A stretch of 64,000 bases of DNA, taken from the NCBI GenBank assembly GCA_026545765.1, contig CM048839.1:59827677-59891676 (forward strand). Direction: 5' to 3'. Positions 22,319-34,500 of this stretch are shown in pieces. The stretch's first letter is position 1; every line of letters begins with the position of its first letter. Below the pieces are notes generated by a model. It was not told the origin of the DNA, ran no database searches, and saw only the letters and a list, made by a program, of their open reading frames with translations. The stretch comes from Plantago major. Taxonomy: Eukaryota; Streptophyta; Magnoliopsida; Lamiales; Plantaginaceae. The translations under genes were made by a program, and so were the position numbers.

Positions 22319-23037
22319 ATTACTCCATAAACGGGGCACACAATGGAAAATAGTACAACTATCTGCAGTCAACTACTCTCTTGAAATTCGCATTATTTCT
22401 CTCTTGATGAAAAACTTGGAAAAAACCTAAGTATAAGACAGATTCAGATGCAAACAGTATTCTTGGTCATACAAAAGCGTGATTCAGATAGCTAATAGCC
22501 AAAATTCATTAAATGGGCACAATTACACTTGTTGATTGTGATCATTGTAGAAGAAGCAATGGTGACCCTTGATGAAATTAAGCGTTTGATCTATACGGTG
22601 GAAATTAATTCACAGTAAATAGTGGACTGTAAAAATTCCGACAAAGCCCACTTTGCATTTAATGCCGAAATAGCTTTTGCTCACGCCTGCTTGCAAATCA
22701 CAGATACGTACACACAAAATCAATTTGTATGTATTTGTCTGTTGAGATTCTATTGCTATATATATAGGATTTTGGCAAAAGAAATCACTTTCGCCTAATC
22801 CAAAATTCCGACTTACACAAAAATAGCAAAACCTTCTCTTGATTCTCTGCAAACCTTCTACAATCTCTGCAAATCAAGATTAAGTTTTTCTGCAAAGAAT
22901 TACTGAATCAAATCTCTTTCAAACACGGAATAATATAAATAACTTGATCTCTCTCAATATCTCTCTCCACTCGAATTTCCGTTGAGACCTTTGCATGATT
23001 ATACCCTCCAATCCAAATTCCTACACTATATAAAGAG
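22319..23037 (+). promoter_or_regulatory. Leader and candidate internal promoter of ORF3, element B
   Basis: No gene lies in these 720 bases. A TATATATATA box at 22757-22766 is followed by GGATTTTGGC, and about 270 bases of CT-rich leader precede the ORF3 ATG. The same box and following words occur in E (59776-59785) and in a decayed form in A (about 31366). CACTATATAAAGAG also sits directly in front of the ATG in B and E, too close to start that ATG itself. Promoter activity is inferred. Confidence 0.45.
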
Positions 23038-26000
23038 ATGGCCCCAAAGAATTCTTCCACACAGAAATCTCAATCCTCCACTGGTACTGATGAAAACCAA
23101 ACACCAGAGTTGGTTATTGTGAACAACCGACTGGTAGGAGATTTTAATCCTGACCATTGGACTTCAAATCACAGAATGATTTGGGGTGGTGCCATGTTTG
23201 AGGAATACCTCACGGCTGCAATAGAGAACCAAGCCGACAGAAAGCTGATTCTTGACATGCTTGAAAAGGCACAAATCAAGGGTTTTCTATCTGCTCGCCC
23301 AAGTGGAATTTCATCACTCGATGTGTTGGAATTCTACGACAACTCCAGGATAATTTCCTGTGTTTCTGAAGGCACTGCAATAGTGTCTGTCAAAACCTCA
23401 GTCCAAGGAAAGGAAATCCTTCTAGACTTAACAACTTTCTGTAAGTTGTTTGAGTTTCAAAATCTTGGAAAGGATTTTGAAATAAACACCAAGGATGATG
23501 ATCTCCTTGAAGGTGTTAAACAATTGTACAGTGACGTGTGTGATCTTGAAAAATCAGATACACCCACTGAGTTCAAGCTTGCTGACATCCGAACCAGACA
23601 TCTGATGGTTCACTGGGATGTATTGCTTGCATTATTCACGATGCTTTGATGGTCTACAAGGAGGTCTTGACCAGATAAGCCAAGAACGATGGATCATGAT
23701 GTTCTTCTGAATTAACAAGACAAAAGGTCGGAAAACCCTTTTAATCGGGAAATGCGTACCTTCATGAAGTTTGTGAAGAAGATTCAAGGCTTGAGCCTAA
23801 GATCACCAAAGGACTAGCTGAGCCAAAGGCCACAGAGGCTATGGTCTCAAGATATGCTACTTCTTTGGAGAAGCTTGGCATTGAGCTCAGAGACGGCAAT
23901 TTGAAATAGCAAAGAACCTACTCTACAAATATGAGTATACAAACTTGATGAAAAAGGTTACTGGGTCTCAGAAAGGTTCTAAGAAGCGAAAGTCTGAAAA
24001 GGTATCTGAAGAAAAGGTTGCGACCAAGAAGCCCAGAACTTCAAGAAAGAAGTCTGCTGGCAAATCAGAAGACACACCCATTGAGGTTGTCGATTCTCAG
24101 ATATCTGCAGGCCTTGTCGATGAACTGATAAAGGCAGATCAACTCATCAATGCTGCAAAAGAGTCATCAACTACTGCACAAGTAGACTCAAGAAGAAAGT
24201 GCGTCGAAATGTTGCGACTAATGCAGAATGCCTTGCTGATGAACTTATTAATGCTGTCAAAACAGGTGAAAAGCACCAAGCCCCATCTGCAGAAATCGCA
24301 GGAGTAATGGACCAATTAGTTCCCAATGCTGATGAGAGCTCTAACGATGAAGATGATGAACTAGTCATCTCTCAAGTCCTAGAAAGAACAAAGAGGGCTA
24401 AGGTTCTTAATAAAGAATCGTGATAAGGTTTCAAGAAGAACCTACACCTCAGGTTGCTGAACAAGCACCTATAGCAAAGGTTTTTGGTGTAAACACATCA
24501 TCAGGGAACGTTTCTTACGCACAACTTCAAGAAGCCCTGATGAGTGGTAATTTAGTGCTGGCAGATGCGGATGAAAATGCCGCATCTAAAAATCTGGAAG
24601 AACACTCTACTGACTGATCTTCTGCTTCCAGACAACCACAACAACCACAACAGCCACAAGTGGTTGTGAAATGGTAAATGAACTCCATTTCGAATTACCA
24701 GCATTACAACACGCTGAAGAAAATCCTGCAAAAGAGCAGGTTCCCCAACTCGACAAGAGGGATCAAACTGAGACATCCACTCAGTATGATCAACCAGGGG
24801 AGGCAACTGAGTTGACACCTGTGAAAGGTGTGAAGTACCTAAAACTTCAAACAAAGAAGTCAGATCTGGAACAAGAAGACCAAAGTATAAAAGGGTCACA
24901 AGTTCCAGAGACCAATCAGCCTGACAATGCTCAGGTAGCTGAATGGTTTAACTCCTACCTTGTGAAAAATTTTATGCTTTTATATCTTGTTACTTATATA
25001 AAAATTCTTTGTTACAGGCTGAGTTAGAAACACAGAAAGAAGAGGAAGCTGGAAAGCTTGCCTCAGAAACTGAGAAGGAGGTTACCCCAACCTCGTCTCT
25101 GAAGAAATCTGAGCCTGTACAACAGGTGATAATTGATTCTTAAGATAACACTTTTCAGTCATTTGTCTATGTGCTTCATCATTTAAAGTAAATGTTTCTA
25201 ACAGGTTCCAACTGAGAAAAAGGAAGATAAGGCAGAAATGCCAGAGACGAACCCAGAGGCCGACAAGGTTTCTGAAGAACACATCATTGAGCCTTCTAGC
25301 ATGAAGGTACATGAAAAATCAGTGATAAGTATTCTTCATCATGGGTTATCTTAAACATCTTCTAAAATATTCAATACTTTCTACTTACAGGCTCATTCAG
25401 AAGTAGAAATGCAAAGGGAAAAAGTTGCGACATCCCCTGCATCAATGGAAATTGATGAAGCTCCCAAGGCAACATCACATGAAAGAATACCAGAAACTGA
25501 GAAAGTTTCTAAGAAAAATGACTCTGAGCTTCCTATTGAGGAAGTAAGTCCAAAACTCAGAACTTATTAAAGCATTTTTGCACAAATTCTTTCAAATAAT
25601 TTCCTAAGTATTGTATTAATCTTAATTCTCAGGTTCAAGAAAGAAAGGTTGATGAGGACCAGACTTACAAGTCTCCACCTCACAACAAGATATCTGAGAC
25701 ACCAATTGTCTCAGTAGCACAAGTCTCTGAGCCTGAAGTACTTACTCAGGTAACTTAGAAACTAAACTACACTTCTACTCAGATATCTACAAAAGTTTTG
25801 AAGCTCACTCAAAACTCTTTCTTTCAGGCTCAAACAAGTGCAAAGCAGGCTCCCAATGATGAGAAAATGGACCTACTTCCCTTCTTCAAAGCTCAAACCC
25901 TGCCAAAGCATATTCAATGCTTCAAGAAATGGCAAAGGTTAAGGTGCTCTGATCTCTCTGAAATATTGAGAATCACAGATCAACCAACCAGACGAGAACG

Positions 26001-28577
26001 AGCTCTTGACTTGGAGACATATATCCATGCAATGTTCCCTACCGAACAGTAAACAGTTGCGACTCTATTTCATAAGGATTTCTCCAGAGAAGTGGCGCAC
26101 AGTTTGATACAAGCCTTTGAACAGGCAGATGGTCAGACAAGATTACAGATGGCATTCAAGCCAGTTCTGCCCAGACTCTGCAATTTATACCTTCTGAACA
26201 AGAAGAGGTTAATGGGCAGAAGATCACTATTCCTGAAGTGATCAATCTTGTATCAGAAGATGATGAGGAGGAAGAGATAAACGAAAAAGACTTCGATGAA
26301 CCTCCCACTGACCATCACCAAAAGGATGACACGCATAAAAGGATGATGATGATGCCCGCACTGTGGACCGGAGGAATTTCACAAAGAAATCATGCCTCAA
26401 CTGCTGAAAAGCAAACTGAGAGGAAAGCACAGAAATCTCCGTCTCCATCTCCTCAAAAGTCAACTCATCCATCTTCCCAACAAAAGGTTATTACTGAACA
26501 AGTAGTTGAGGATTCTGAGGAAATCGCTCAGAAATTGTTGAATACTCAATCCAGAACTACTCAACTCAGACAACTGTTGGAAGAAGAACAACAGCTCCAT
26601 CTTCAACTGGAAGACCAGATAGATAAATCCAGAGACAAGCTTGACCAACTACAAGATCAATATCTGCAAGAGATGATTGCTTACTCTGAGGTTAAAGAGC
26701 TACAGGATGCTGTAAATGCCATCACCAAAGAACTCGATACTGAAGAAGTATCTAAAATTAAGCATGAAGCTAAGGCTGCATCATCTGCAAAAGAAGTACC
26801 ATCCTCCTCCCAAAAAGGGAAGAAACCAATCTCTGAGATGGTTGCAGGACTCGACACAATCGATGAGAATGTTCAAGAGGATGAAGATCACTGGGCTGAT
26901 TACTCAGATGATGAAGAAGACAAGACTTTGGCAGAGCACCGCAATGAACATCTAGCGGTTTCACACTTGAAAAGGAAATTGATTGCTCCTGAAACTTTCA
27001 GCAAACTGCCAAATGTCCACTCCCATGAATACATGAACAGATACCAAGTACTGGCTCATCTGAAAAAGGAGATGTCTTCACAGAACAAGGAAGTAATTGC
27101 CTCCGTCCCCTCTGAAATGAAAAAGTTCACTGAGCTCATAACTCAGAGAACAACTAGCATAGTCATTGCTCAGAAAGATCTGGGAATGATAAGGGACGAT
27201 GATGCGTCTTTAGCTGAAAAAGCTTTCCAAGAGGCAACTTACATCACGGAAAAGGATGCCATCCTAGGCCCACTGGCAGAGCTCACTGATAAGGACAATG
27301 GACTTATCAAGCAAAATCAGGAGCTCAAAGCCGAACTTCAGAAGTTGGTCACTGCCTACAATTATTTACAAGGGCATTTTGCCTCTCTCTCAGATTCTTT
27401 TATTAGACTGAGTCGGCCAACAATGACTAAGGGGGAAAGAGTGTACAAATCTGGACCTCAAAGTCAGGGGGAATGGGAAGAAGGAGAAGAAAACGAGAAG
27501 AAATTTGGAGCTGGTGCGGCTCAGAGAGGAAGAAGAAACATGAAAACTTCCTAGCCACCAGTCAGAATCAATGAACCCTCCTTAAGCCAAGCTGCTTTGC
27601 AAATAGTAGCTGCTTCCCAGAAATCTACTGAAGGAACTACAATGATAACAAGGGCCATGGCATAGAAACCTCCAAGGAGTACCAAGGCTCCAAGGAGAAG
27701 ACAGGTTAAAGGGATTAATGAATCTTCTGAAGAAAAAGAAGAAGGCCAAATCAAGTCCCTGGGCAATGAAGAAGGCTGTAAAACTCTCACAAGATTTAAT
27801 CTTGATGATGATGAGGAAACTGATAAAGATGAAGCTCCTCTTCATAGAAAAAGGAAAATTGAAAGCCTAACTGAGCCCATAGCTGCAAAGCCCCTAGCAG
27901 CTAAAACACCCTCTGGAAATACCAAGTCTATCCAAGGTGGTTCTTCAAGCAACAACCCCAAAGAGAATTCAAGACAGAGAAGGAACAGACTGAGAGCTGA
28001 GCAAAGACAAAGTCAACTTCCACTCAGGCCAGAAGAAGCCAAAATAGAGTATGTGAAGAATGACAATGATTCTTCTGTCTACAGGTGCATCAATCAGAAA
28101 AATGGCTATTGGATTCTGGAACTTAAGCATCTACTGGTAAATTCAAGATTTCCAGAACCAATCCATAAACAACTTATGGCATGGAGAAAAGATAAGCCAA
28201 CCTTGATCAACACCAATCACATTAAAGCCTGGTTGGATTTTGAAATTGTCAAGAGAACTGAAGCCATGAGAAAGGACCTCTCTGATGAATGTCCATATGG
28301 AAAGCCAGATGATGTGCACAGAATTCTGAATATCACAGGAACAGGCACAAGAGCAAGACTCGTTGTGGAACCCTAGGAGTCGTTCTATCTAACTGAAGAT
28401 CAATACAAGGGTGACATCAGATATCTGAGGATTATCTACGAATACTTCAAGCTTTCAGATATCAGAATAGAGCATGCCTGGAAGTGGGGAAAGTATCTGT
28501 GGGTCAAACATTCTGTTAAGAAAAATCCTACCAAAACCTACAAAGAGGTATGTGGATTTGCCAGAGACACTGAGATG
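23038..28577 (+). pseudogene. ORF3 of element B: giant accessory protein with introns
   Basis: ATG at 23038. The N-terminal 200 residues (through LEKSDTPTEFKLADIRTRHL) resemble in layout the 'putative plant transposon protein' domain found in plant retroelement accessory ORFs; this is a recollection, not a search. A frameshift near 23635 follows, then a basic patch KKPRTSRKKSAGK (a likely nuclear localisation signal), acidic DELI(N/K) repeats and Gln/Pro-rich sequence. Five introns (24935-25827) separate four small exons. The last exon, from 25828, has a conserved block LPKHIQCFKKWQ, an acidic stretch, a coiled coil (about 26520-26750), a second helical region, a basic RGRRN patch and a C-terminal block (INQKNGYWILELKHLL). 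It is cut at 28577. Function unknown; SIRE elements are known to carry an env-like ORF here, but I see no clear signal peptide or membrane segment. Confidence 0.75.
24935..25827 (+). other. Intron-exon cluster of ORF3, element B
   Basis: Introns (GT-AG): 24935-25017, 25126-25204, 25307-25390, 25544-25632, 25750-25827 (83, 79, 84, 89, 78 bp). Exons between them: 25018-25125, 25205-25306, 25391-25543, 25633-25749 (108, 102, 153, 117 bases), all multiples of three and all bounded in phase 0. Exons 2 to 5 contain no stop, whereas most introns do or are not multiples of three. Every downstream exon starts with GCT or GTT after a T-rich tract ending in CAG. Confidence 0.85.
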
Positions 28578-29242
28578 CTTTGGATCTCAGCAAAGGCAAT
28601 TTTCCTTTTACTTGTTTTCTTCAATATGTGCATAGAAGGAAATTCCCATATTTCGATTCTTCATAAAATATATTCCTTCTTGCTTTCACCACAAGCTGTT
28701 CTTTTTCCTTAAATCATCTCTTCTTCGATTTGTCAATACTTCCAGTCCAAGTTTCCTGTCCAATGTGCTTTGTCTTCGATGTCTACTGCAATGCTATATC
28801 TTCAATGTTATGTCAAGTAGATGGAAGGATTCAGCAAAGCAAGGTTGAGCTTTTTGAAAAGATCAATTGAGATTTAAAGAGTTTAGGCTTCTTGTTTTCT
28901 GCTAGCTTTAGAGTTTGTCTAATAGTATTCATTGTTGGAATACCTCTTTCGAACATCGACCTAGAATAGCTTTTACTGTTGGTTCTTCTAGGGCTAGTTT
29001 TGGTTGTTTAATCAATCGGTTGTGATTGTATTAAACCTAGTTGATTAGATCTACTTTTCCTGTCAGTAGATATTTTGCCTAAGGCGTTGCCAATATATTT
29101 TTCTATATATTGGCTTGGTAATAGAAGTTTTATTATTAATCCGCTGCTATCTGTTTACTGTAGACATTGTTGAACAACATTGTTAGCAACATTGTCTGAT
29201 TAATCTAGTTCCAAGTACCAATCCGGGATCCTAAGTTTTAAC
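28578..29242 (+). repeat. Foreign LTR-like segment replacing the 3' end of element B
   Basis: The ORF3 similarity with A stops at 28577 and LTR similarity resumes at 29243. The last 300 bases are related to 50120-50455 in element D: TTCTAGG, CTAGTTTT, GTTTAATCAATCG, TTGTGATTG, and a shared end AAGTACCAATCC. Both copies therefore belong to one LTR-like family unrelated to the SIRE LTR. No target duplication is visible, so this is probably insertion plus deletion. Confidence 0.6.
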
Positions 29243-29808
29243 AAAGCTCATCTGACAACTCAAACCAAAACCAACACCATCACTGGCGTGGAGTACAGGA
29301 AGTACTTAGTTTGAGAAACTAAGGAATAACTCCAAGGTTATTGAGCACATGAAGTACTTAGCTTGGGAAGCTAGGGAATAGCTCAAAAAGGTTTCTGAGT
29401 ACAGGAAGTACTTGGCTGTGAAAGCCGGGGAACAACTCAGGGGGAACATTTGGTTGGGAACCATTTTTTTGAAGGAATCTTAGAATAGGATTTTTGTAAT
29501 GTGACCTCAATTATCTATTCTATTGAATTCTAGGTCTTTGGAAGACCGAAGTGGATTAGTTGGAGGATTACGCCACCTCCAGATACCACTATACTTGCTG
29601 TGTTATTTACTTTTCTGTACTTACATTTCAGCAACACACACACTTTAACTGTTTCTGCACTTATCTATCTTAAGTCTTCTGCGCTCTGAATCTAAGTATC
29701 AGATATCTACACAGATATCTGAGAAATAGTTTTTATCGACAAAAGTTTTAAAAGACTATTCACCCCCCCCCCCTCTAGTCTTTTACTTTGCCGTTATCTG
29801 GACCAACA
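29243..29808 (+). repeat. 3' LTR of element B, truncated
   Basis: It matches 15635-16200, including three hairpins (GGAGT/ACTCC at 29290-29294 and 29329-29333; TTGAGC/GCTCAA at 29341-29346 and 29381-29386; CTGAGT/ACTCAG at 29395-29400 and 29435-29440) and a longer C-run before ACCAACA. The first two thirds of the LTR, with the promoter, are missing. Confidence 0.95.
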
Positions 29809-29813
29809 ATGAC

Positions 29814-30773
29814 ATTATATTTAGATCTAAAGACAAGCAACTTTGTGAAGACTTTGCTGAGCTCATGAAAAGTAAATTTGAGATGAGCATGATGGGAGAA
29901 TTAAACTACTTCCTAGGATTGCAAGTCAAGCAACTTAATGATGGAATATTCATTAGTCAAACAAAGTATGCAAAGGATATGCTCAACAAGTTTAATCTAA
30001 AGCCTTCTGAAACGAATGCTAAGATACCTATGAGCATTGGAACCAAAATGACCTACACTGAATCTGACAAGAGTGTTGAAGAACACAAGTATAGGAAATT
30101 GATTGGGTCTCTACTGTACCTCACTGCAAGTAGACCTGATATTCAATATGCAGTTGGAGTGTGTGCTAGATTTCAGACAAATCCAATGCAATCACACTAC
30201 AACATTGCTATGAAAATGTTAAGGTATGTAAAGGGTACTGTAAATGTTGGATTGTGGTATCCAAAAGATAGTGGATTGAGTTTAGTCGGCTATTCTGATG
30301 CTGACTATGCTGGATCATTGCTTGATAGAAAAATCACCTCAGGAACTTGTGAATTTCTTAGTGCCAGATTAATATCATGGTTCAGCAAGAAAGAAAATTC
30401 AATTGGCACATCTACCACAGAGGCTGAATATATTGCTGCTGGGTGTTGTGCTTCACAGATATTGTGGATACAACAACAACTCAGAGACTATGAGATCAAT
30501 GAAGAGAAAACTCTGATTTTTTGTGACAACACAAGTGCTATTGCCAAAACTCAGAATCCGAAGTTTCATGCAAGAACAAAGCACATTGATGTTAGACACC
30601 ACTTGATTAGAGACCATGTTGAAAAAGGCAATATAGAGATACTCAAGATTGAAACTGAAGACCAACTTGCAGATATCTTTACAAAGCCTTTGCAAGAAAG
30701 CAGGTTCTTAACCTTGAGACATAGTCTTGGGTTAATAGAGGTACCGAAGGAGCCGAAAAGTTCTAATCTCTGA
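29814..30773 (+). pseudogene. pol: pol of element A, 3' part (RT end and RNase H)
   Basis: This resumes A's polymerase immediately after the ATGAC copy. A 302-codon frame (from 29865, ATG internal) covers the RT connection ([14 protein letters not shown]), RNase H ([31 protein letters not shown]) and the C-terminal ADIFTKPLQ, ending at 30773. It is clean apart from the insertion of B, so A's polymerase was probably intact over this stretch when B arrived. Confidence 0.9.
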
Positions 30774-30914
30774 GACGGAAACTCAGGAAGGAGAAAGATA
30801 TCTGGAACAGGCATCCAGATATTCAAGGCAAAAAGCTATCTGAGGCGGGTACTTAGATATCAAAGGTTAAGGGTAATATGGCTATTTCAAAGATTTCTGA
30901 GACGGGTACTCAGA
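30769..30914 (+). repeat. Hairpin array between pol and ORF3, element A
   Basis: Four hairpins with seven-base loops: TCTGAG-ACGGAAA-CTCAG (30769-30786); ATATCTGGA-ACAGGCA-TCCAGATAT (30798-30822, perfect nine-pair stem); TATCTGAG-GCGGGTA-CTTAGATA (30837-30859, one G-T pair); TCTGAG-ACGGGTA-CTCAGA (30896-30914). Different stems, similar loops. Confidence 0.8.
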
Positions 30915-31554
30915 TATCTATGAGATCACAAAGTGAGGGGGAACACAAAAGAGAAATGTGGTATAACTGTATTCAGTCAACTACACCTCTAGTGTTTTGT
31001 ATCTTTCCATTTATATGTTAAGTTACATACAGTCTCTGAACTGAATACATAAGTCCAAAGACTGTCCCCTAGTCACATAAAAGAGATGTGATTTAGAAAG
31101 CCATACGCCAAATTTCATTAATTGGGCACAATTATAATTACTGATTGTGATCATTGCTGAAGAAGCAATCGTGACCCATGATGAAATGGGCGTTTGATCT
31201 TAACGGACGAGATTAATTCTCTGTAAAATAGTGGACTGTAAAAACACAGACGTGGCCCACTAAGCATTTAATGCAAAACGAATTTTACTCACGCCTATCT
31301 GCATTTGCACAGATACATATGTACAAAATCAATTTGTATGTATATGTCTCTTGAGAGTAAGATGCTACATATACAGGATTTTGGCAAAAAAAATCACTTT
31401 CGCCTAATCCAACATTCACAATTACACAGAAATAGCAAAAACCTTTCAAAATTTTATGCAAATCTCTGTTCTTCGCTTAGTTATTCTGCAAAGAATCACT
31501 AATCTTACACCTTCATCTCTTTTCGACTTTAAGAAACTTTCACTATTTAATGAG
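30915..31554 (+). promoter_or_regulatory. Leader and candidate internal promoter of ORF3, element A
   Basis: Colinear with 22319-23037 in B. The TATA run is decayed here to CATATACAGG near 31367, still followed by ATTTTGGC. No gene is seen. Confidence 0.35.
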
Positions 31555-34500
31555 ATGGCTCCAAAACGTGCTTCTACCCAGAAATCCCAAGGTACTACCT
31601 CTGGTACTGCTGAAAAGAAAGCACCAGTGTTGGTTAGAACAAACAATCGGTTGATTGGAAAGTTCAATCCTGATCATTGGACTTCAAATCATAGGATGAT
31701 TTGGGGTGGTGCCATGATTGAGGAGTACCTTGTAACTGCAATAGAAAACCAGGCTGATAGAAAGTTGGTACTTGATATGCTTCAAAAGGCACAAATCAAG
31801 GGCTTTCTATCTGCTCTTCCTAGTGGAGTTTCTTCACTGGATGTCCTGGAGTTTTACAACAACGCCACGTTTATTTCCAAAGTCTCTGAAGGCACTGAGA
31901 CAGTTTCTATCAAGACTAAAGTCCAAGGACAGGAAATCCTGTTGGACGAAACAGCTTTCTATGAGCTGTTTGAACTTCAAAATCTTGGAAAGGATTTTGA
32001 AATTGACACCAAGGATGAAGATCTCCTTGAGGGTGTCAGAAAGCTATACAGTGATATGTGTGATCTTGAAAAATCAGATACACCCATCGACTTCAAACTT
32101 GCTGACATCAGAACCAGACATCTGTTGGTTCACTGGGATGTGTTGGCATGTATCCTTCACAGATGCTTTGATGGTCTACAAGGAGGATCTGACCAGATAA
32201 GTCAAAAATGCTGGATGATGATGTTCTTGTTGAATCAACAAAACAAAAGGCTGGAAAACCCTTTCAATTGGGGGAAGTACGCCTTCATGAAATTTGTGAA
32301 GAAGATACAAGGCTTTGAGCCTAAAATCGTTAAGGGACTTGCTGAGCCAAAAGCCACAGTAAGTTATGGATTGAAGATATGCCACTTACTGGAGTGTCTT
32401 GGCATTGAGCTCAGAGAGACGGTTGACATTACCAATAGTAACCTACTCTACAAATATGAGTATACAAACATGATGAAAAAGGTTACTGCATCTCAAAAAG
32501 GTTCCAAGAAACGAAAGAATAATGAAGTATATGAGGATTCCGTTGCGACCAAAAAGCCCAGAACGTCACGAAAGAAGTCTGCTGGCAAATCAGTAGACAT
32601 ACCCATTGTGGATGTCGACTCTCAGATATCTGCCGCCACTGCTGATGAACTAATCAATGAAGATGAACTCATCAATATTGCTAAGGTCACAGGAGATGAA
32701 CTCATCAATGCTGCAAAAGATACAATAGCTGATGAACTCATCAATGCTGTAGAATGCTTTGCTGATGAACTTATCAATGATGATAAAAGCAGTGAGAAAC
32801 TTCAAACACTCTCTGCAGAAGCAGCAGTGATTGTTGATAACTCAGTCCCAGATTTCAATGAAGAATCTGAAGATGAAGGGGAAGCAATAATCCCCAAGGT
32901 TGCTGAAAGAGCAACTAGTTCAAAGGTTGCTGAAGAAGCAACTGTATCCAAGGTCACTGGACAAAACACACCATCAGAGCAAGTAACACTTAAGCACATT
33001 GAAGATGCTATGATGAGTGGCAACTTAGTGTTGGAGGATACTGCCATTGCCTCAACACTTAAAAGTCTGTCTCAAGCAGATCTGGATAGGCCCCATACAA
33101 CATCACCTTCTTTATCCAGATCAAAATCACCACACCAACCACAACAGCCAATAGTGGATGCTGTTGAGATGATACTTGAGTTACAACATGAGATACCAAC
33201 ATCTTTCCTTGCTGAAGAAAATCCTGTAAAAGAACAGGTTCCCCAACTCAATGAGAGGGATCAAACTGAGCCATCTGCTCAGAACGATCAACTAGGGGAG
33301 GCAACTGAGTTGCACACTTAGGATAGGTCTGAAGTACCTGAAACTTCAAACAAAGAAGCTGAAATGGAACAACAAGACCAAAGCATAGAAGGGTCACAAG
33401 TTCCAGAGACCAACCAGCCTGACACTGCTCAGGTAGCTGAATGGTTTAACTCTCTACTTGTGATATTTTATGTTTATAAATATTGTTACTTATAAAAATT
33501 TCTTTGTTACAGGCTGAATTAGAAACAAAAGAACAAGAGGAAGCTGGAAAGCTTGCCTCAGAAACTGAGAAGGATGCTCCCATAGCCACACCACATAAGG
33601 AACCTGAGCCTGTATTACAGGTGGAAAATAGTTTCTTAAGACATAACTTTTCAGATATCTATTGTACACATTTGACTAACTAAGTGTTTGTTTCTAATAG
33701 GTTCCAACTTAGAAGAAAAATGGAGAGACTGAAAAGTCTATCTCTTCAGAGAAGAATCCAGAGACTTCCAAGGTCTCTGAGGAACAAGTATCTGAGCCTT
33801 CTATTGAGAAGGTATATATCTCAGATATCTATATTCTTCACAATGTTACTCTGATCATTTTTCTAAAAACTGAACACCTTCTACTCATAGGCTCAAACAG
33901 AAGTAGACGTTGCTGGGGAATTGCCTACTCAATCCCCTCAACCAATGGAAATTGATGAGGCCACCAAACCTTCATCACCAGAGAGAATAACAGAAACTGT
34001 ACAAGTTTCTGAGAGACAAGTATCTGAGCCTCCTACTGTTGAGGAAATTGACATCTCACATATTAAATTGTCTAAGTGTTTCTCTCCTGATAAATTTCTA
34101 AGTGTTATGTTATGTTTTTAATCTCAGGTTCAAGCAAAAAGAAAGATTACTGAGGATCAGACTTCCCAGTCTCCTCCTCATATCCAGATATCTGAGGCAC
34201 CTAGAACGTCAGTAGTCCAACCTTCTGAGCCTGTTGCTGTTGCACATGTAACACAAATACTTGACTACTCTAAAACCCAGATATCTACCATAGTTTTGAA
34301 AATAATTCAGAACTCTTTCTTTCAGGCTCAAACAAGTGCCACTAAGGTCCCTGTTGATGAGAATAAGGACCTACTTCCTTTCTTCAAGGAATACACTTTG
34401 CCAAAGCAACTAAAAGGCTTTAAGAAATGGTAAATGCTTCGATGCTACGATCTATCTGAGATCATAGAGGTGACTGATCACCCCATAAGGAGAGCACGAG

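Larger units (their letters stand above)
14666..29808 (+). mobile_element. Copia SIRE-like element B, nested in A
   Basis: Element B starts TGTTAGG and ends ACCAACA, flanked by the 5-bp duplication ATGAC (14661-14665 and 29809-29813). It is 15,143 bp long, with a complete 5' LTR, primer site, gag, pol, hairpin spacer and ORF3. Its 3' end is damaged: the end of ORF3, polypurine tract and first two thirds of the 3' LTR are replaced by a foreign 665-bp segment (28578-29242). Confidence 0.95.

Noticed and set aside
23007-23037. CTATATAAAGAG right before the ORF3 ATG as its TATA box
   Set aside because: Too close to the ATG to place a start site upstream of it; the TATATATATA at 22757 is the better candidate.
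24935-25827. ORF3 intervals as random frameshift damage instead of introns
   Set aside because: Fifteen intervals in three copies share donor, acceptor, size class and phase, and the exons between stay in whole codons; random damage would not do this.
26242-26964. Several minus-strand frames inside ORF3 and gag
   Set aside because: They are shadows of the Glu/Lys/Ser-rich plus-strand coding sequence and show no protein features.
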